This document shows positions 43,580 through 55,873 of a stretch of DNA of 64,000 bases, in pieces. Origin of the DNA: Euptelea pleiosperma. Taxonomy: Eukaryota > Streptophyta > Magnoliopsida > Ranunculales > Eupteleaceae. Under the pieces are notes generated by a model, which ran no database searches, had not been told where the DNA came from, and saw nothing but the letters and a program-made list of their open reading frames with translations. Position 1 is the stretch's first letter, and each line of letters begins with the position of its first letter. Where the stretch lies: NCBI GenBank assembly GCA_035048495.1, contig CM068551.1:11285248-11349247 (forward strand), given 5' to 3'. A program made the position numbers and the translations under genes.

Positions 43580-44362
43580 CTACTCTCTCTCCAAAATGGC
43601 ATCAAAACTAAACACCATATCGCTAAAGAAGACACCTCTCGTCTCCTGAGAGATAGATCCCCAAGAGAAGAGAAGAGCCTTAATGTTAATGAGAATCTCT
43701 TGTATGGTGTTTTCCTTGTCCTTAAATGTTCTTCCATTTCTCTCCGACCAAATGCCCCAGATGATCGCGTAAGGCACCATTCTCCATAGAGTTTTCTTTC
43801 GGCCCGAAAATGCAAGCTTGGGCCACTCACATAGTAACGCTCCAATAGTCTGAGGCATTACCCATGAGAGTCCTACCTGTCCAAAAAAATATGACCACAT
43901 CCGTGTAGCATAATCACAATGTAGTAGCAAATGATTTATAGATTCATCATTGGACTTGCACATTATACAAAAATTTACTAGAACCCATTTTCTAGCAATT
44001 AAGTTGTCAATAGTGAGTAGTTTATTGTGATAGGCTACTCAAGCAAAGAAATGTATTTTCAAAGGAATGAAAGATTTCCAAACATTTGGGACTAAGGAAA
44101 GGTGCTGATGAGAGGTGGGGAATAATAGATCATAAAATGAGCTAACTGAAAAACACCCCGACTTTGAATGGGCCCAAAGTATATTGTCTTCCTCTAAGTG
44201 TATGACCCTGTGACCCCTCAGCATGTCCAATAGAGAATCAAGTAAATCACTCTCCCATACCAAGAGGTTTCTCCTAAGACCAAGGTCCCAAGAGCCATCC
44301 TGATCAGATCCAATCCAAAACGAGGAGATGAATTGTCCTTTCCTCTGAGAGAGTAAATACAA
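43580..44362 (-). pseudogene. LINE C zf-RVT C-terminal region
   Basis: MCKSNDESINHLLLHCDYAT followed by MWSYFFGQVGLSW and IIWGIWSERNGRTF form the zinc-binding zf-RVT end of LINE reverse transcriptase polyproteins (C..C...H...C pattern). The frame at 44039-44362 provides the upstream linker. Confidence 0.85.
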
Positions 44363-44533
44363 ACGAGGATATTCTACCTTAAGGCACGAATCGCCACACT
44401 ACACATCCTCCCAGAATCTAATTCTAGACCCATTCCCTAATGTTAGACTTGTACCTGTCAAAACTCTCTCCCTAACTTTTAGAATCCCTTTCCAAACTCC
44501 ACACCCGTGTGGAAGTCTAGAGTCCAGTGAGGT

Positions 44534-46372
44534 CTAACCCCCAACCTCCTCTCCAAATCTACCCACTATCACCCGACACCATAAACTACATCTCTCTTTT
44601 CCAAACCTCCAGATCCACTTTCCCAAGAGAGCTACATTCATTAAGCCAATTCTTCTAATGCCTAGGCCCCCCCTCTTCTTGGGTTGACAAACTTGAGACC
44701 AGTTTACTAGGTGATATCTTGGGGATCCATCTTTGTTGTCCCAGAGGAAATCCCTCGACAATCTTTCAATGGTTTTTTCGACCGAGACCGGAATAGTGAA
44801 TAGGGAAAGGGAGTAAACAGGGATACTAGGCAGTGTGCTTTTTATCAATACCAGTTTGCCCCCTTTTGACAAATACTTCCCTTTCCAGCTAGCAAGCCTC
44901 TTACGAACTCTCTCAACAACTGGATCCCATATCGATCTAGCTCTGTAGGGTGCCCCTAGGGGAAGTCCCAAGTATGTTGAAGGTAAAGAATCCTTAGAAC
45001 AAGCTAATAGGCTTGCCAAGCCATCCAAGTCCTCAACCTCCCCGACACTCATGATCTTGCTCTTTTGGAAGTTTATCTTAAGACCAGAGCATGCTTCAAA
45101 GCAATTTAGGAGACATTTTAAAAAGGCACCCGAGATAAAGATCAGCGTGTCGTCTACAAACTGGAGGTGAGATATCTCAACTCTCGAGTTGCCTACTCTA
45201 AATCCATCCAATTCTCCTATGGAAACCCCTCTCAATATCATCCTCCCAAGAGCCTCTGTGACCATAATGAAGAGGAACGGGGATAACTGATCACCCTGTC
45301 GCAGTCCCCGAGACCCTTTAAAGTAACCAGTCGGAGAGCCATTAATAAGGATTGAGAAACGCGGAGATCGAATACACTTCTTCATCCACTCCCTCCACTT
45401 AAGCCCAAAGCCCAACCTTAGTAACATGTAGTCTAAGAAGTCCCAGTTTACATGATCATAGGCTTTCTCCAAGTCTATCTTACATATAATTCCGGGAATC
45501 CCTGACCGGCGTCTCGAGTCTATGCATTCATTTGCAATGAGTACTCCATCTAGAATCTGTCTACCTTTCACAAATGCACCTTGTTCTCCCGAGATGATCA
45601 CACTCATCACCTTTTTAAGTCTTGATGCTTACACCTTGGCTATAATCTTATAGGTACTTCCTAACAAACTAATGGGTCTGAAATCTTTTATGTCCTCCGC
45701 TCCTTGGACTTTGGGGATCAGAGCGATGAAAGTTTGGTTACACCCAAAGTCCAAGTAGTCCTTGGAATGAAGTTCCTCGAAGATTTTCATCAGATCGAAT
45801 TTAAGGAAGTCCCAGTAGTTCTGGAAAAAGGCCAAGGTGAAACCATCAGGACCTGGTGCTTTATCTCCCGACATCTCAAAAATGGCTGCTCTCACCTCCT
45901 CCTCACTAAAACCCCTCCCCAATCCTTCTCTCAATTCAGCGTCTATGCTATCGAACAAGAGGTCGTCTAGCTTTGGTCTAGAGTGAAAGGCTTCAGAGAA
46001 TAGATCAGTGTAGAAGTTCTCAATATGCTTCCTCAACTCTACATCTTCTTCGAAAATTTGGTCTCTAATCCTTATCGATGAGATAAAATTGTTTCTTTTC
46101 CTAGAGTTGGCCATTTTGTGGAAGAATTTCGTGTTGTTATCTCCCTCTTTGAGCCATTTCACTCAGGATTTCTGTTTCCAACTAATTTCCTCCAATAGGG
46201 CCCACTTCTGAAATTCCTTTCTCAATTTCTCCCTAGACACCCTTTCTTCAATCTCCAGATCTTCTTGTTCTTCTTTTTCATCAATTCTTCTGATCTTGTC
46301 CATGATGTTCTTCATCTTAGTGTCCACTCTCCCAAACTCATTTTTGTTCCACTCTATCAGCTTAGCCTTCAA
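44534..46372 (-). pseudogene. LINE C reverse transcriptase
   Basis: The upstream frames hold WLKEGDNNTKFFHKMANSRK, SGDKAPGPDGFTLAFFQ and DFRPISLLGSTYKI; the 358-codon frame holds EQGAFVKGRQILDG, CKIDLEKAYDHVNWDFL, RGLRQGDQLSPFLF, LQFVDDTLIF (catalytic FxDD) and WKGKYLSKGGKLVLIKSTL. This is a nearly complete LINE reverse transcriptase split by only a few breaks (near 45620 and 46165), so LINE C is the youngest-looking LINE here. Confidence 0.92.
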
Positions 46373-46399
46373 TTCCTTGAGTTTGCTTCTAAATACGAA

Positions 46400-47166
46400 C
46401 CCTGCATTGCCTACGAACTCAAAGGCCTCCTACCATCCTCTAACCTTTTCTATGAATCCTTCATGACTTAATCACATGTTTTCGAACCGAAAAGGAGTGG
46501 GTTTATATGAGAATTCTCCACAGTCCAAGAGAATAGGAATATGGTCCAAAATAACACGAGGTCTGCTAGTTTGAACTATCCTAGGAAACAAATCCTCCCA
46601 GTCCCCATTCCCAAAAATCTGTCAAGTCTACTAAGGCTTGGGATGGCTTGACAGTTAGACCAAGTGAAGGAGTTGCCAACCAAGGGGAGGTCCATTAAGA
46701 GGTTTCTGTCCAAAAATTCCCCAAATTTCCTCATTCCCCAACTCTGTTGGGAGCCGCCTTTTCTATCTGAAGTGTGAAGAATTTCATTGAAATCCCCGCC
46801 GATACACCATGGGACCTCTCACAGACCTCTGACAGGATCTAATTCATCCCAAAATTGTTGTTTTTCATCCTGTAGGACCGGGCCATAAACCCCTGAGAGA
46901 CACCACTCATAGGGAATTCCCCTCACTTTCCCCAAGATCAAGACTGAGAATGCTCCAATCAAGGTATCTGAGACTTGAACAAAATCCAGATCCCACATCA
47001 TGATAACACCTCCAGATGCTCCTAAGGAGCGGGCGAAGCACCACCCAATATTGTTCCTTTTCCAGATCTCACCAATTATCTGATCATCAAGAGAAGTCAA
47101 CTTGGATTCTTGAATTACAACAATTTGCAGTTTCGTTGAACAAATCATTTTCTTAACCCGCACTCC
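46400..47166 (-). pseudogene. LINE C endonuclease
   Basis: IVVIQESKLTSLDDQ carries the catalytic glutamate, then SLGASGGVIMMWD, CLSGVYGP and, in another frame near 46780, GGDFNEILH. These are the landmarks of the apurinic-type endonuclease that nicks target DNA. A frameshift around 46815 and stops near 46470 break it. Confidence 0.85.
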
Positions 47167-47269
47167 TCTTTTCTCTACTACCTAAACCTCTCACATTCCA
47201 CGAAAGTATTTTCAGAGACATTGCAAACAGAATCACCCATCTATGCCACCAAACCTATCCCAAGTCTTT

Positions 47270-50028
47270 TTACACCAAAGGTGCTCCCTCCTCTAGAGTT
47301 CCTTCTAATACAAGGCCCTGGACTGGCACATTGACAAGTGTCTTTTCTTTGTCTTGAATATTTCGGTTCCTTAACACCTTGGAACCTTGACGGGGACTTC
47401 TATGGTTTGCAGCCTTAGCCTCTGTCAATTTATCCTTCTCCCTCATGTTAGGGGAGGGAACCATATCATCTAAATCCCCATTCCTCCTAACAATGGATTC
47501 AAAAAGATCGTGAACTCCAACATTCGAGTTGTCCCAAGTGAGCCCGAGAGCTTGTCCTACTGCCATTATTGTAGGCACCGAAATCAGACTATCCTCAAGC
47601 CCTTTCCCCGAGTATAGTTTGTACCTTGTGATCATGGTGTGGTGAGTGTCCTTATTGTGGCATTTTCCTTTTAAAGTGTTCACCCTCTCAGAAGAAGGGA
47701 CAGTGTCAATTGGTCTATTTTCAGAATGGTCTATCTGGGTAAGTGGACATGCCTTACTTGATAAAATATTAGAGGTCTGGAGGTCACAAGTCTCATCCAC
47801 CTGGAAGTGTCGTACCTGAGCACTACCCAAAGAAGGTGATTTCAAGGAGTATCGAATCGAGGTTATAGGCGATGCGTTACTACTTGAAGAAAGCAAGGAG
47901 ACGGGTGGGTGAGAGGGAAGGCATACAAGTGGCTGCAAGAAGAAATCGCTATTAACAATTGAAAATCTAGAATTTGGGTTCACGTAAATACCTGGATAAG
48001 ATGCCAGTCCGTCCGGTTCTCTTACACATTCAGCTAGCCTAGTGGCTTGCCACGAAGAGATGGTCAAATTCATTGGTCAGATGAGGTCTCCATGACTTGA
48101 TGTCGGTAGAATGCTTCCTCCCATATTGCTAAGGTAATCAATAGCATCTTTCTCCATCATGCTCCCAATTCCCCATTTATATGAGGGAAGACTCGAGCCA
48201 CTCACTTCGGATTGATTTGTCCTCCTCTTGGTTGCCGGAGTGTGTAGAATTTTGAAACCTTTGAGTAGTTGTGAGAATACTTGGGTTAGGCTGATGACCA
48301 TTGGGCGGCTATTATCTGGTTTCTCCTTCAATGCTAACAAAGGTTGTCTCCATACAACTTTCTTTCTTCTGATCGGAACCCCTCTAAAAGCTCTGTTGGA
48401 GGGCAGGCTAGCCAGATGGTTCCTATCCTTCCCTTGCACACTACCCTCGTCTTTCCCAAAGCATCGATCCCCATCCTCTGAAGCATGTCCTCTACCTGTT
48501 GTGGTTGCATCTATAGGCTTGTTTCCGCTCAGATCCTCATCATTCATAAGGAAAACCTCACCCCCCCTCTAGTTCCCACGACCGAATCATGGGGCTGGGA
48601 GAGGAGTAAGGCCTGGTAAAAAAAGGCCTCAGGATGAAGAGCTTGCAGAATAATGCGTCCACCATCTATTGGGTTGGGCCATGTACTTGGAGAACTCTCT
48701 CGGTCCACCACCATTAAGGCCTCTGGATCTATGTAAAGTTCAGGTCTTGGCCCACCCAGCTCTATCCCCCTGTGGTCCAATCCACCTCCAGACCAATCCA
48801 TTATTGTCACTAGACCTACACTAAGGTCCTCATCTTGTTTAGCACCCACATCTGACATATTCTCTTCCTTTGATATACTATACGAAGACTTAAGCAAGTC
48901 ATCAATAGCCAACTTCCTGACTTCTTCTCCAACAGCCACGTGTTCACGGTAGCTTTTCTCTTGGTGCAGCAAAGCACTATGAAGTGCTCCTTCTAATTCA
49001 AAAACCTTCATTTTTTCAAAGGGTCGTGATGTAACAAGGTATACCTAAGATCTTTTCATTTGCGGAAGCGGCATTTTTGGTAGTCACCACTGCCATCTGG
49101 GCCTACTGACCGCATGGATGTTTAGCCCAACCTTTAATAGACATTCATACAAAAAATCAACTTGTTTAATGATTTTTAGCCGTTGGTTTTAGTACTCAAA
49201 AGATGGTTGTATTCAACGGCTATAAGAACGCCTTAAATGGTGCTAAAAAGTGTTAAAATCTAATGGTTATAAATTACAAATCAAGGTGATTTTTGGTATG
49301 TATATTCACCAAGGGGTGAGATAAACATCCAAACGGTCAGTGTGCCCAGATGGCAGCGGTGACTACCAAAAATGCCGCTTCCGCAAATGAACAGTTTCAG
49401 GCATACCTTGTTACATCTTTTTCCTTTTCAAAAGTCCCGCCGTCAGGCTGACAGTAGTGGCTAGTAGCAGCTTCAATGTACGTCTTTGGGAGAGAGTTAG
49501 CCATCATGGCAGGAGTGCAGTGGGGAGATTCAGACACGGAAACTCCTTTCGTTTGCTGGTACGTATGACGTGACTCTGGGAGGCAGCCTAGACGAGGTAG
49601 AGACACGATCTCAGCTCCACGTGTCGATGGTTCATTGTGAAAATTTCTCCTCCCATCTTCCCTCGCCACGTCTACCCACCGCCTAGTCCCATCTGCCGGG
49701 ATCCCTAGCCGCCGGGGTGTTGTCACCTTTTCCGGCAACATCTGCAACTCCTCCGACTCCATTAACGGCTCTTTGGATTCCTCGACATCTACATAAGGAG
49801 GACTGTCATGTTGTAACTTTACCAGCCGAATATAATATTCCTTTGCCCCGCACTTAAGAGTCGCATGAGCCGAAATATTCGATCTCCGATTTGAAATCAA
49901 TATTTTGGCCAAGGATAGATCATCTAGGTGGGCAGTAGCTTTATCTAATCCGAGAAACCCACTTGCCCAGTTCCCAATCCTTTTGAAGGTTTCGGACAAG
50001 GAGAGGAGCGAGACCTCTCTAGAGGAGC
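47270..50028 (-). pseudogene. LINE C ORF1 (DUF4283-like), interrupted by MITE
   Basis: The N-terminal part (49434-50028) has WASGFLGLDKATAHLDDLSLAK and SNISAHATLKCGAKEYYI, matching the end of the DUF4283-type RNA-binding domain of plant L1 ORF1. After the MITE at 49022-49424 the same frame resumes (48544-49012), then a frameshift occurs at a C-run near 48563-48569, and an in-frame stop near 48075 separates the last part (47270-48073). The first two parts are in one frame if the MITE and one 9-bp duplicate are ignored. Confidence 0.8.
49022..49424. mobile_element. Mutator-type MITE, 403 bp, inside LINE C
   Basis: Long inverted ends: gatgtaacaaggtat near 49029 and its complement near 49415, and catttgcggaagcggc near 49058 with its complement near 49375. 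Flanks TTTTCAAAG (49013-49021) and TTTTCAAAA (49425-49433) are a 9-bp duplication with one mismatch. No coding capacity. Its core resembles that of the MITE at 28791-29197. Confidence 0.88.
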
Positions 50029-50330
50029 TTCTACGAGATGTGCTACAATAAGAGGCCATCATCGCGTGATCTGAGCCGAGCATCGTCATCTCAACAGCCG
50101 AGATCTCCTACCCCTCCTGTAGCCAGTGAGTATGATCCCGATATCATCTCTATCGATGTTACTATTCATTACGATCATTTTCATACGCGTCAGATAGTCG
50201 CCGAGCAATTTGTTCGCTTGAGAGACATTAGAGGTACTCTCGCAGAACATACATGTACTTATAATAGTTATATTGTTTAATTTTACGATGAAATTGACAA
50301 ATTAGGAGATTGTAAAGACATATTTAAGTA
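50029..50330 (+). other. LINE B tail and unassigned open frame
   Basis: tgctacaataagag at 50041 resembles the last RNase H codons of LINE A (IYNRL), so this is probably the 3' end of LINE B displaced by LINE C. An 80-codon frame (50038-50280) continues with SPTPPVASEYDPD and VAEQFVRLRDIRG, which I do not recognise. Confidence 0.4.
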
Positions 50331-52210
50331 TGTTGTTTAATTCTATATGAAATATAAGTCAAATATATTTGTCTTGGTCCTTATATCATATCATGTAATA
50401 TTTGAAAGAGGACAAGACAAGGTTTGAAGACTTTAAAGATCAAAGCAAAGCTTGAGCTACTCAAAGACACAAGATTCAATATGAAGGATTTCCTATAAGC
50501 CAGGTATGAAGAGCAAAGTGCTTAATAAGTGGTAAAAGTTTAGACCCAAGGTCCATAGATGAAAAGTCTTCATATAAACTTAACTTAATCAAGAAAATCT
50601 TATGTTGTGTGCTTGACTGTGCAAATAGGTTGGTCGACCTTTCAAGGACTGGCACATTGGATGATTGGTCAACCACTCGTGAGAATTTCTCTGCTCCAAA
50701 GGTTTCTGCTTGACCGTTGCTTGGACCAAGTTACTGGTTGACTGCGCCAATTTGAACGATAAAAAATATGATCACTGGACAAGCTTCTTGCTTATTAAAG
50801 AAATGGGTTTCGTCCATTGAATAAGGGATATCAAACATAGATATGTTAATACTTGATTTGAATATCAAGCTACTAAGAGGCATTTGATTATTTACTCATT
50901 GAATCTTTATCAATTTAGAGTCAATATAGAGTTGATTCTCTTCTTGGACTCACTAGGAAGGATCCCCTTACAACAAGTGGATTCTCGATTGTCTGTGTTA
51001 AATGGATTTGTAATTTCAAAATTTAATGAATAAAATTGAAACCATGACGCGAGCAATTTGAGAGTGGACGTAGCGTGGATTCATCGAACCACTATAAAAC
51101 ATTGTGTTTGCTCTTCATTGTTCATATCTTAATTTGCTTGTGTATAAATAAGATTTGTATATGAGTTTTATGCACAAACAATATCTTGTGTGATTGAGAC
51201 TTTGTATTTTTAAATTAGTAAATATTGTTAGTCTTATTCAAGGAAATAAATTTCATGAAATATTTCGCAAAATATTTTCATTTTCTAGGTTACCGACAGG
51301 AAAAAATACTTACGTCGAAATAATGTTAAATTTCCCGAAATATTTTCATTCATGTCGAAATATTTCGCGTGAACAGTAAATTTCAATCAATTGACAGTGT
51401 AAATATGTATTATTTCAGGCGAAATGTTTCGACATGTATTGAAACATTTCAATCGTAGGTAGGAAACATCTCATTTGAGCTTAAAACTGCTATAAATCTC
51501 TTATTTGATCCATTTAACCCAGTTTCATACATTTTCCTTATACAAAAGATCAATCCATTGTAGATTTTTTGATTCATGGATTAATCGTGAGGACGAATCA
51601 AATCCCGTTTGGGAGTTTTTTCAAATTCGAAATATACATAAGGATAAAATTTTCTGCTACAAATAAATAGATTAGGTGTAAATTCATTAAATTTATGAAT
51701 CTATGATGCATTTACACTAGATTAGTGCACGGATTGAAAATCGTTTAAGGTGAAAATTTGAAATTTGGGAAAAACACCAATTTCATTGGTTTTTACCCTA
51801 AACATCCATAATTGTGCATATATTGATCATATGTTAAATAACTTAGCCCGTTCTACAAATTGGTTGGGTTAAAAAAAATCAAAAAAAATTAACCCTAAAT
51901 TTTTTTCTTCAAATGAAAAAGTAAACGTTCAAAAAATTATCTAAATGTTATAAGTTAATAGTAAATAGGTTTCTAAAATTACATGTACTGTTAAGAAATT
52001 AATGTAAGTAAATAAGGACTTGTTAATATAACTTTATGACTTTTTTTATAATTAGCAATTAAATAATAATTATATAATTAAATTAAACCTTGACTAATTA
52101 AAGTTACTTGCCGCGACATATTACAGACCATTATGGTTGTTCATTTTCACACTACATATAGTTGTATATTATGGTTTGAAAGCTTATGAGTGTGTTTTTA
52201 TGCTTGTTTC

Positions 52211-52564
52211 TGTAGTTGTTTGAGGTTATCACTAATATGCTAAAGATTGAGAGAGAGATAATGGAGGTTAGGAAGAGAATGAGAGATTAGGGTTTGCGAG
52301 AGAATGGGGAAATTGAAGTGAATATTCAATCTCCCATAAGTAATATTTATAAGTAGGGGAAACCCCTTCTACAAGTAAAGGAGAAATCGTGTGGTTCAAG
52401 TAGGGGCCCACCACTTAACCCACTAACATGAAATAAAGAGATTGTAGGTTAAGTGGATGGGCCCATCACTTCACCCATAAGCAATAGAGAATAAACCCCA
52501 CGTGGGGTAGTGGAACGCAGCCCACTAAGAACACCCCCCACGTAGGTGTACATAGAATCCAACA
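52211..52564 (-). repeat. Copia 3' LTR
   Basis: Counterpart of 57796-58150, beginning TGTAGTTGTTTGAGG and ending ccaaCA on the plus strand. Preceded on the minus strand by the polypurine tract. Confidence 0.95.
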
Positions 52565-52575
52565 CTCCCCCTCAA
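52565..52575 (-). promoter_or_regulatory. Copia polypurine tract
   Basis: TTGAGGGGGAG on the minus strand directly before the 3' LTR, the expected primer for plus-strand synthesis. Confidence 0.85.
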
Positions 52576-52706
52576 GCTGATGCGAAGATATCCATTATGC
52601 CCAGCTTGGCTATCAATATATTTAGGATTGACTTGTTGACTCCCTCAGTAAGTATATCGGCAACCTGCTCCTAAGTCCTTACATAGGGTGTACAAATCAA
52701 TCCCTA

Positions 52707-53990
52707 CTAAAGCTTCTCCTTGATGAAGTGTCTATCAACCTCGATGTGTTTAGTCTTGTCGTGCTGAACTGGGTTGTGAGCAATGCTAATGGCCGCTTTG
52801 TTGTCACAATAGAGGCTCATTGGGTCTGTCACCTTGACTCCCAGTTCTGCTAACATGATCTTCAACCACAAGAGCTCACACACTCCATGTGCCATGGAGC
52901 AGAACTCTACCTCTGCACTGGATCAGGCGACAACTGGTTGTTTCTTGCCGCTCCAAGACACCAAGTTGCCTCCAACAAAGGTACAATAACCTGACGTAGA
53001 CCGTCTATCGGTCACCGCACCTGCCCAATCTGCATCACTGTATCCTTCCACCCTGAGGTGGCCATGAACTCCAAACAATACGCCTCGACCTGGTGACCCC
53101 TTGAGATACCGAAGGACTCTGTGTGCAGCCTCAAAATATGGTGACCGAGGTGAATGCATGAATCGGCTAATGACGCTTACTGCATAAGCAATGTCAGGCC
53201 GTGCATGGGCAAGATATATCAATCTGCCAACCAATCTCTGAAATAAGGCAGGATCACCTAGAACTGTACCGTCCTCGAAATTCAGCTGATGGTTCTGATC
53301 AATATGAGTATTTGCTAGTCGCGAACCCAAATACCCAGTCTCACTCAGTAAGTCTAGGACATACTTTCTCTGTGAAATGAATATGCCCCTCGATGACCTA
53401 GCAACCTCAATCCCTAGAAAATATCTCAATGGTCCTAGATCTTTCGTCTCAAACTCAGACGACAAGAAGACCTTGAGCCTTGTGATCTTTGTTGGGTCAC
53501 TCCCCGTAATGACTATGTCATCCACATATACGATCAATGCAGTAATACTGGTCTGCAGATGCTTCACAAATAGAGTGTGATCTGCCTGACTCTGTGTGTA
53601 GCCTACCTTTCTCACTGCACTGCTGAACCGTTCAAACCAAGCTCGAGGAGATTGCTTCAACCCATATAAAGATTTCTTCAGTCTGCACACCCTGTCTTCA
53701 CTTCCAGAAAGCTTCAACCCTGGTGGCACTTTCATGTAAACTTCCTCTGTTAGGTCCCCATGTAGAAAAGCGTTGTTTACATCCAATTGATGTAAAGGCC
53801 ATGACCTGTTTGCAACCATGGACAGTAGAACTCTGATTGAGTTCATCTTGGCTACAGGTGCAAATGTCTCCCGGTAATCTATCCCATAGGTCCAGGTGAA
53901 CCCCTTCGCAACTAGCCGAGCTTGTACCTATCAATGGAACCATCTGCCTTGTGCTTCACGGTGAAGACCCACTTGCACCCCACTGGTTTC
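52707..53990 (-). pseudogene. Copia reverse transcriptase and RNase H
   Basis: QLDVNNAFLHGDLTEEVYMK, LKKSLYGLKQSPRAWFERF and LIVYVDDIVITG (catalytic YVDD) are in one 307-codon frame, followed by ARPDIAYAVSVISRFM and the RNase H start VEGYSDADWAGAVTDRRST. A TGA at about 52920 replaces the usual arginine codon after QPVVA, and RNase H continues with YCDNKAAISIAHNPV. A frameshift near 53870 breaks the N-terminal end. The stop is what a CGA-to-TGA deamination would give. Confidence 0.95.
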
Positions 53991-54016
53991 TTCCCCTTGG
54001 GTAAAGAAACAAGATC

Positions 54017-55354
54017 TCATATCTTATTTTTTTCAAAAGCCTGCATTTCGTCTATCATAACCCCTTTCCACTTTGGGTGACTAAGTGCATCTGCAATGGT
54101 AGATGGCAAGGAAACAAACGAAACAGTGCTAACAAATGTCTGATAAGATGGAGACAATGACTCGTAAGAAACGAAGTGAGAGATAGGGTGTTTGGTGCAA
54201 GTGCGCACACCCTTACGAAGTGCAATGGGTAGATCCTCCTCTAGAGTAGGAGTCTCTGAGGACTCATGAACTAAAGCAGGGGTAGAAACAATACCTGGAT
54301 CTAGATCCAATGGTAGACTGGCAGGCACAGAATCAGTGACTTGTCCTTTCTTCCCGGATCTGGCATAAACTGACATATCCGTCGCTGTAGTAGTAGAAGT
54401 ATCATTGTCAATAGTAGACACAGATTCGACCATAGGCACAGGAGCGGAGATGGGTACAAGAACCGGCATGGGGAAAGGGCTCTCGTCCACAATATCACAC
54501 TCCCCCTGAAGAGAGACCCTACTGCCAAAGAACGGAACGTGCTCAGCAAAGGTGACGTCCAAAGATGTAAAACGTCGACGCAAACCCGGATGATAGCATT
54601 TGTATCCCTTCTGAGTAGAAGGGTACCCCAGGAAAATACATCTCAAGTCATGTGCATCAAGTTTGTCACGAAAGTGACAATGAACATGCATATAGCATAC
54701 ACACCCAAAGACTTTGGGAGGAACAATGAAGGTTAGACTATCGGGACGTAAGACAGACAAAGGGGTCCGAAAGCCAAGAATATGAGATGGCATGCGATTG
54801 ATGAGATACACAGCCAAAAGGATGGATTCAGACCAAAAAGATTTTGGAACCTGCATCCCAAGACGAAGGGCACACTCAACCTCGAGAAGGTGACGGTTTT
54901 TTCTTTCAGCTTTCCCATTTTGTTGGGGAGTCGACGGACAAGAAGTTTGATGTACAATGCCATGAGAGGCAAAGTAATCTCTAAGGCTCCCATCTAGGTA
55001 CTCACCCCCATTATCAGATTGGAGAATTTTGAGTGGGGTACTAAACTGAGTGGTGACCATCTTGTGGACGGTCTAAAAAATGAAAGAAACCTTATCTTTC
55101 GACTTCATGAGATATACCCAGGTACAGCTACTGAAATCATCAACAAATGTAACAAAATATCGAAATCCAAATAAAGACATCACCGGGGCAAGACCCCACA
55201 CATCAAAATGCACAATATTGAAAGGAATAGGACTTTTATTTTCACTAAGAGGAAAAACAGTGCGACAATGCTTTGCGAGTTCACAAGTATCACAGTGAAA
55301 CGGAACATCACAAAGAGAAGAGAAAGCAGGAAAGACACGTTTTAAAACTGACAC
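54017..55354 (-). pseudogene. Copia integrase
   Basis: FHCDTCELAKHCRTVFPLSE is part of the zinc-binding head; IVHFDVWGLAPV holds the first catalytic aspartate, ILQSDNGGEYLDG the second and STPQQNGKAERKNRHLLEV the glutamate of the DDE triad. The C-terminal KVFGCVCYMHVH and FLGYPSTQKGYKCYHP follow. A short break lies around 55065. Confidence 0.93.
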
Positions 55355-55830
55355 GGGTACATGTCCAAGCCGGTTGTGTCAAAGCAATAACTGGTCTTTA
55401 TTGACTCAACTACTGCTACTGATGCTGGACTTATGTGCTGAAGAGGAAACTGAGTGATCCAGGAGGTACAAGCCACCTTCCTCACGTCCACTGCCAATCG
55501 TCCACCTTGACTCCAAATCCTGAAACACACAGCGAGAAGGAAAAAAAGTTACACTGCAGTTAAGATTCTTAGTAAGGCTACTGACAAATAAAAGATTAGC
55601 TACAAACTGAAGAACATGCAGTACCGATGACAAAGTTCGTGCTGAAGAAGCATGAACATTGCCCTTCCCGAAAATAGAGGTAAGGGTGCCATCAGCCATC
55701 CTAACCTAGTCAAGACCAGAACAAATAGAATAACTGGAGAAAATTGAAGACATACTAGTCATATGATCTGAGGCCCCTGAATCGATGATCCATGAGGGAC
55801 TAGAATGAACAGTGGATACAGAGAAAGCAA
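55342..55830 (-). pseudogene. Copia protease and pre-integrase
   Basis: SWIIDSGASDHMTSMSSIF near 55790 holds the aspartic protease DSGA active site. A stop follows at GLD* near 55709, then VRMADGTL and FVANLLFVSSLTKNLNCSV (pre-integrase). Several frame changes follow. Confidence 0.88.
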
Positions 55831-55873
55831 ATCCAGTACCTGTCTGGACATAGGTGGAGGTAGAAGTAGAGGC

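Larger units (their letters stand above)
43437..50028 (-). mobile_element. LINE C, L1-type retrotransposon without RNase H
   Basis: Minus strand, near full length: ORF1 (from 50028), endonuclease, reverse transcriptase, zf-RVT, then a poly(A) tail seen as T at about 43437-43450 on the plus strand. No RNase H follows, so this is a different lineage from LINEs A and B. Flanks gaggatgcttctagacatg (left) and gaggagcttctacgagatg (right) look like an imperfect target duplication. ORF1 lacks its N-terminus, so it is slightly 5'-truncated. Confidence 0.85.

Noticed and set aside
43396..43845. 149-codon minus-strand frame near the LINE C 3' end
   Set aside because: It overlaps the LINE zf-RVT frame and its untranslated tail; leucine-rich text arises from the untranslated region.
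44534..45610. 358-codon minus-strand frame as a host gene
   Set aside because: All motifs (GLRQGDQLSPFLF, FVDDTLIF) are LINE reverse transcriptase.
48228..48572. Plus-strand 114-codon frame
   Set aside because: Lies antisense to LINE C ORF1 and has no recognisable domain.
52923..53846. 307-codon minus-strand frame as a host gene
   Set aside because: It is copia reverse transcriptase with YVDD, between matching LTRs.
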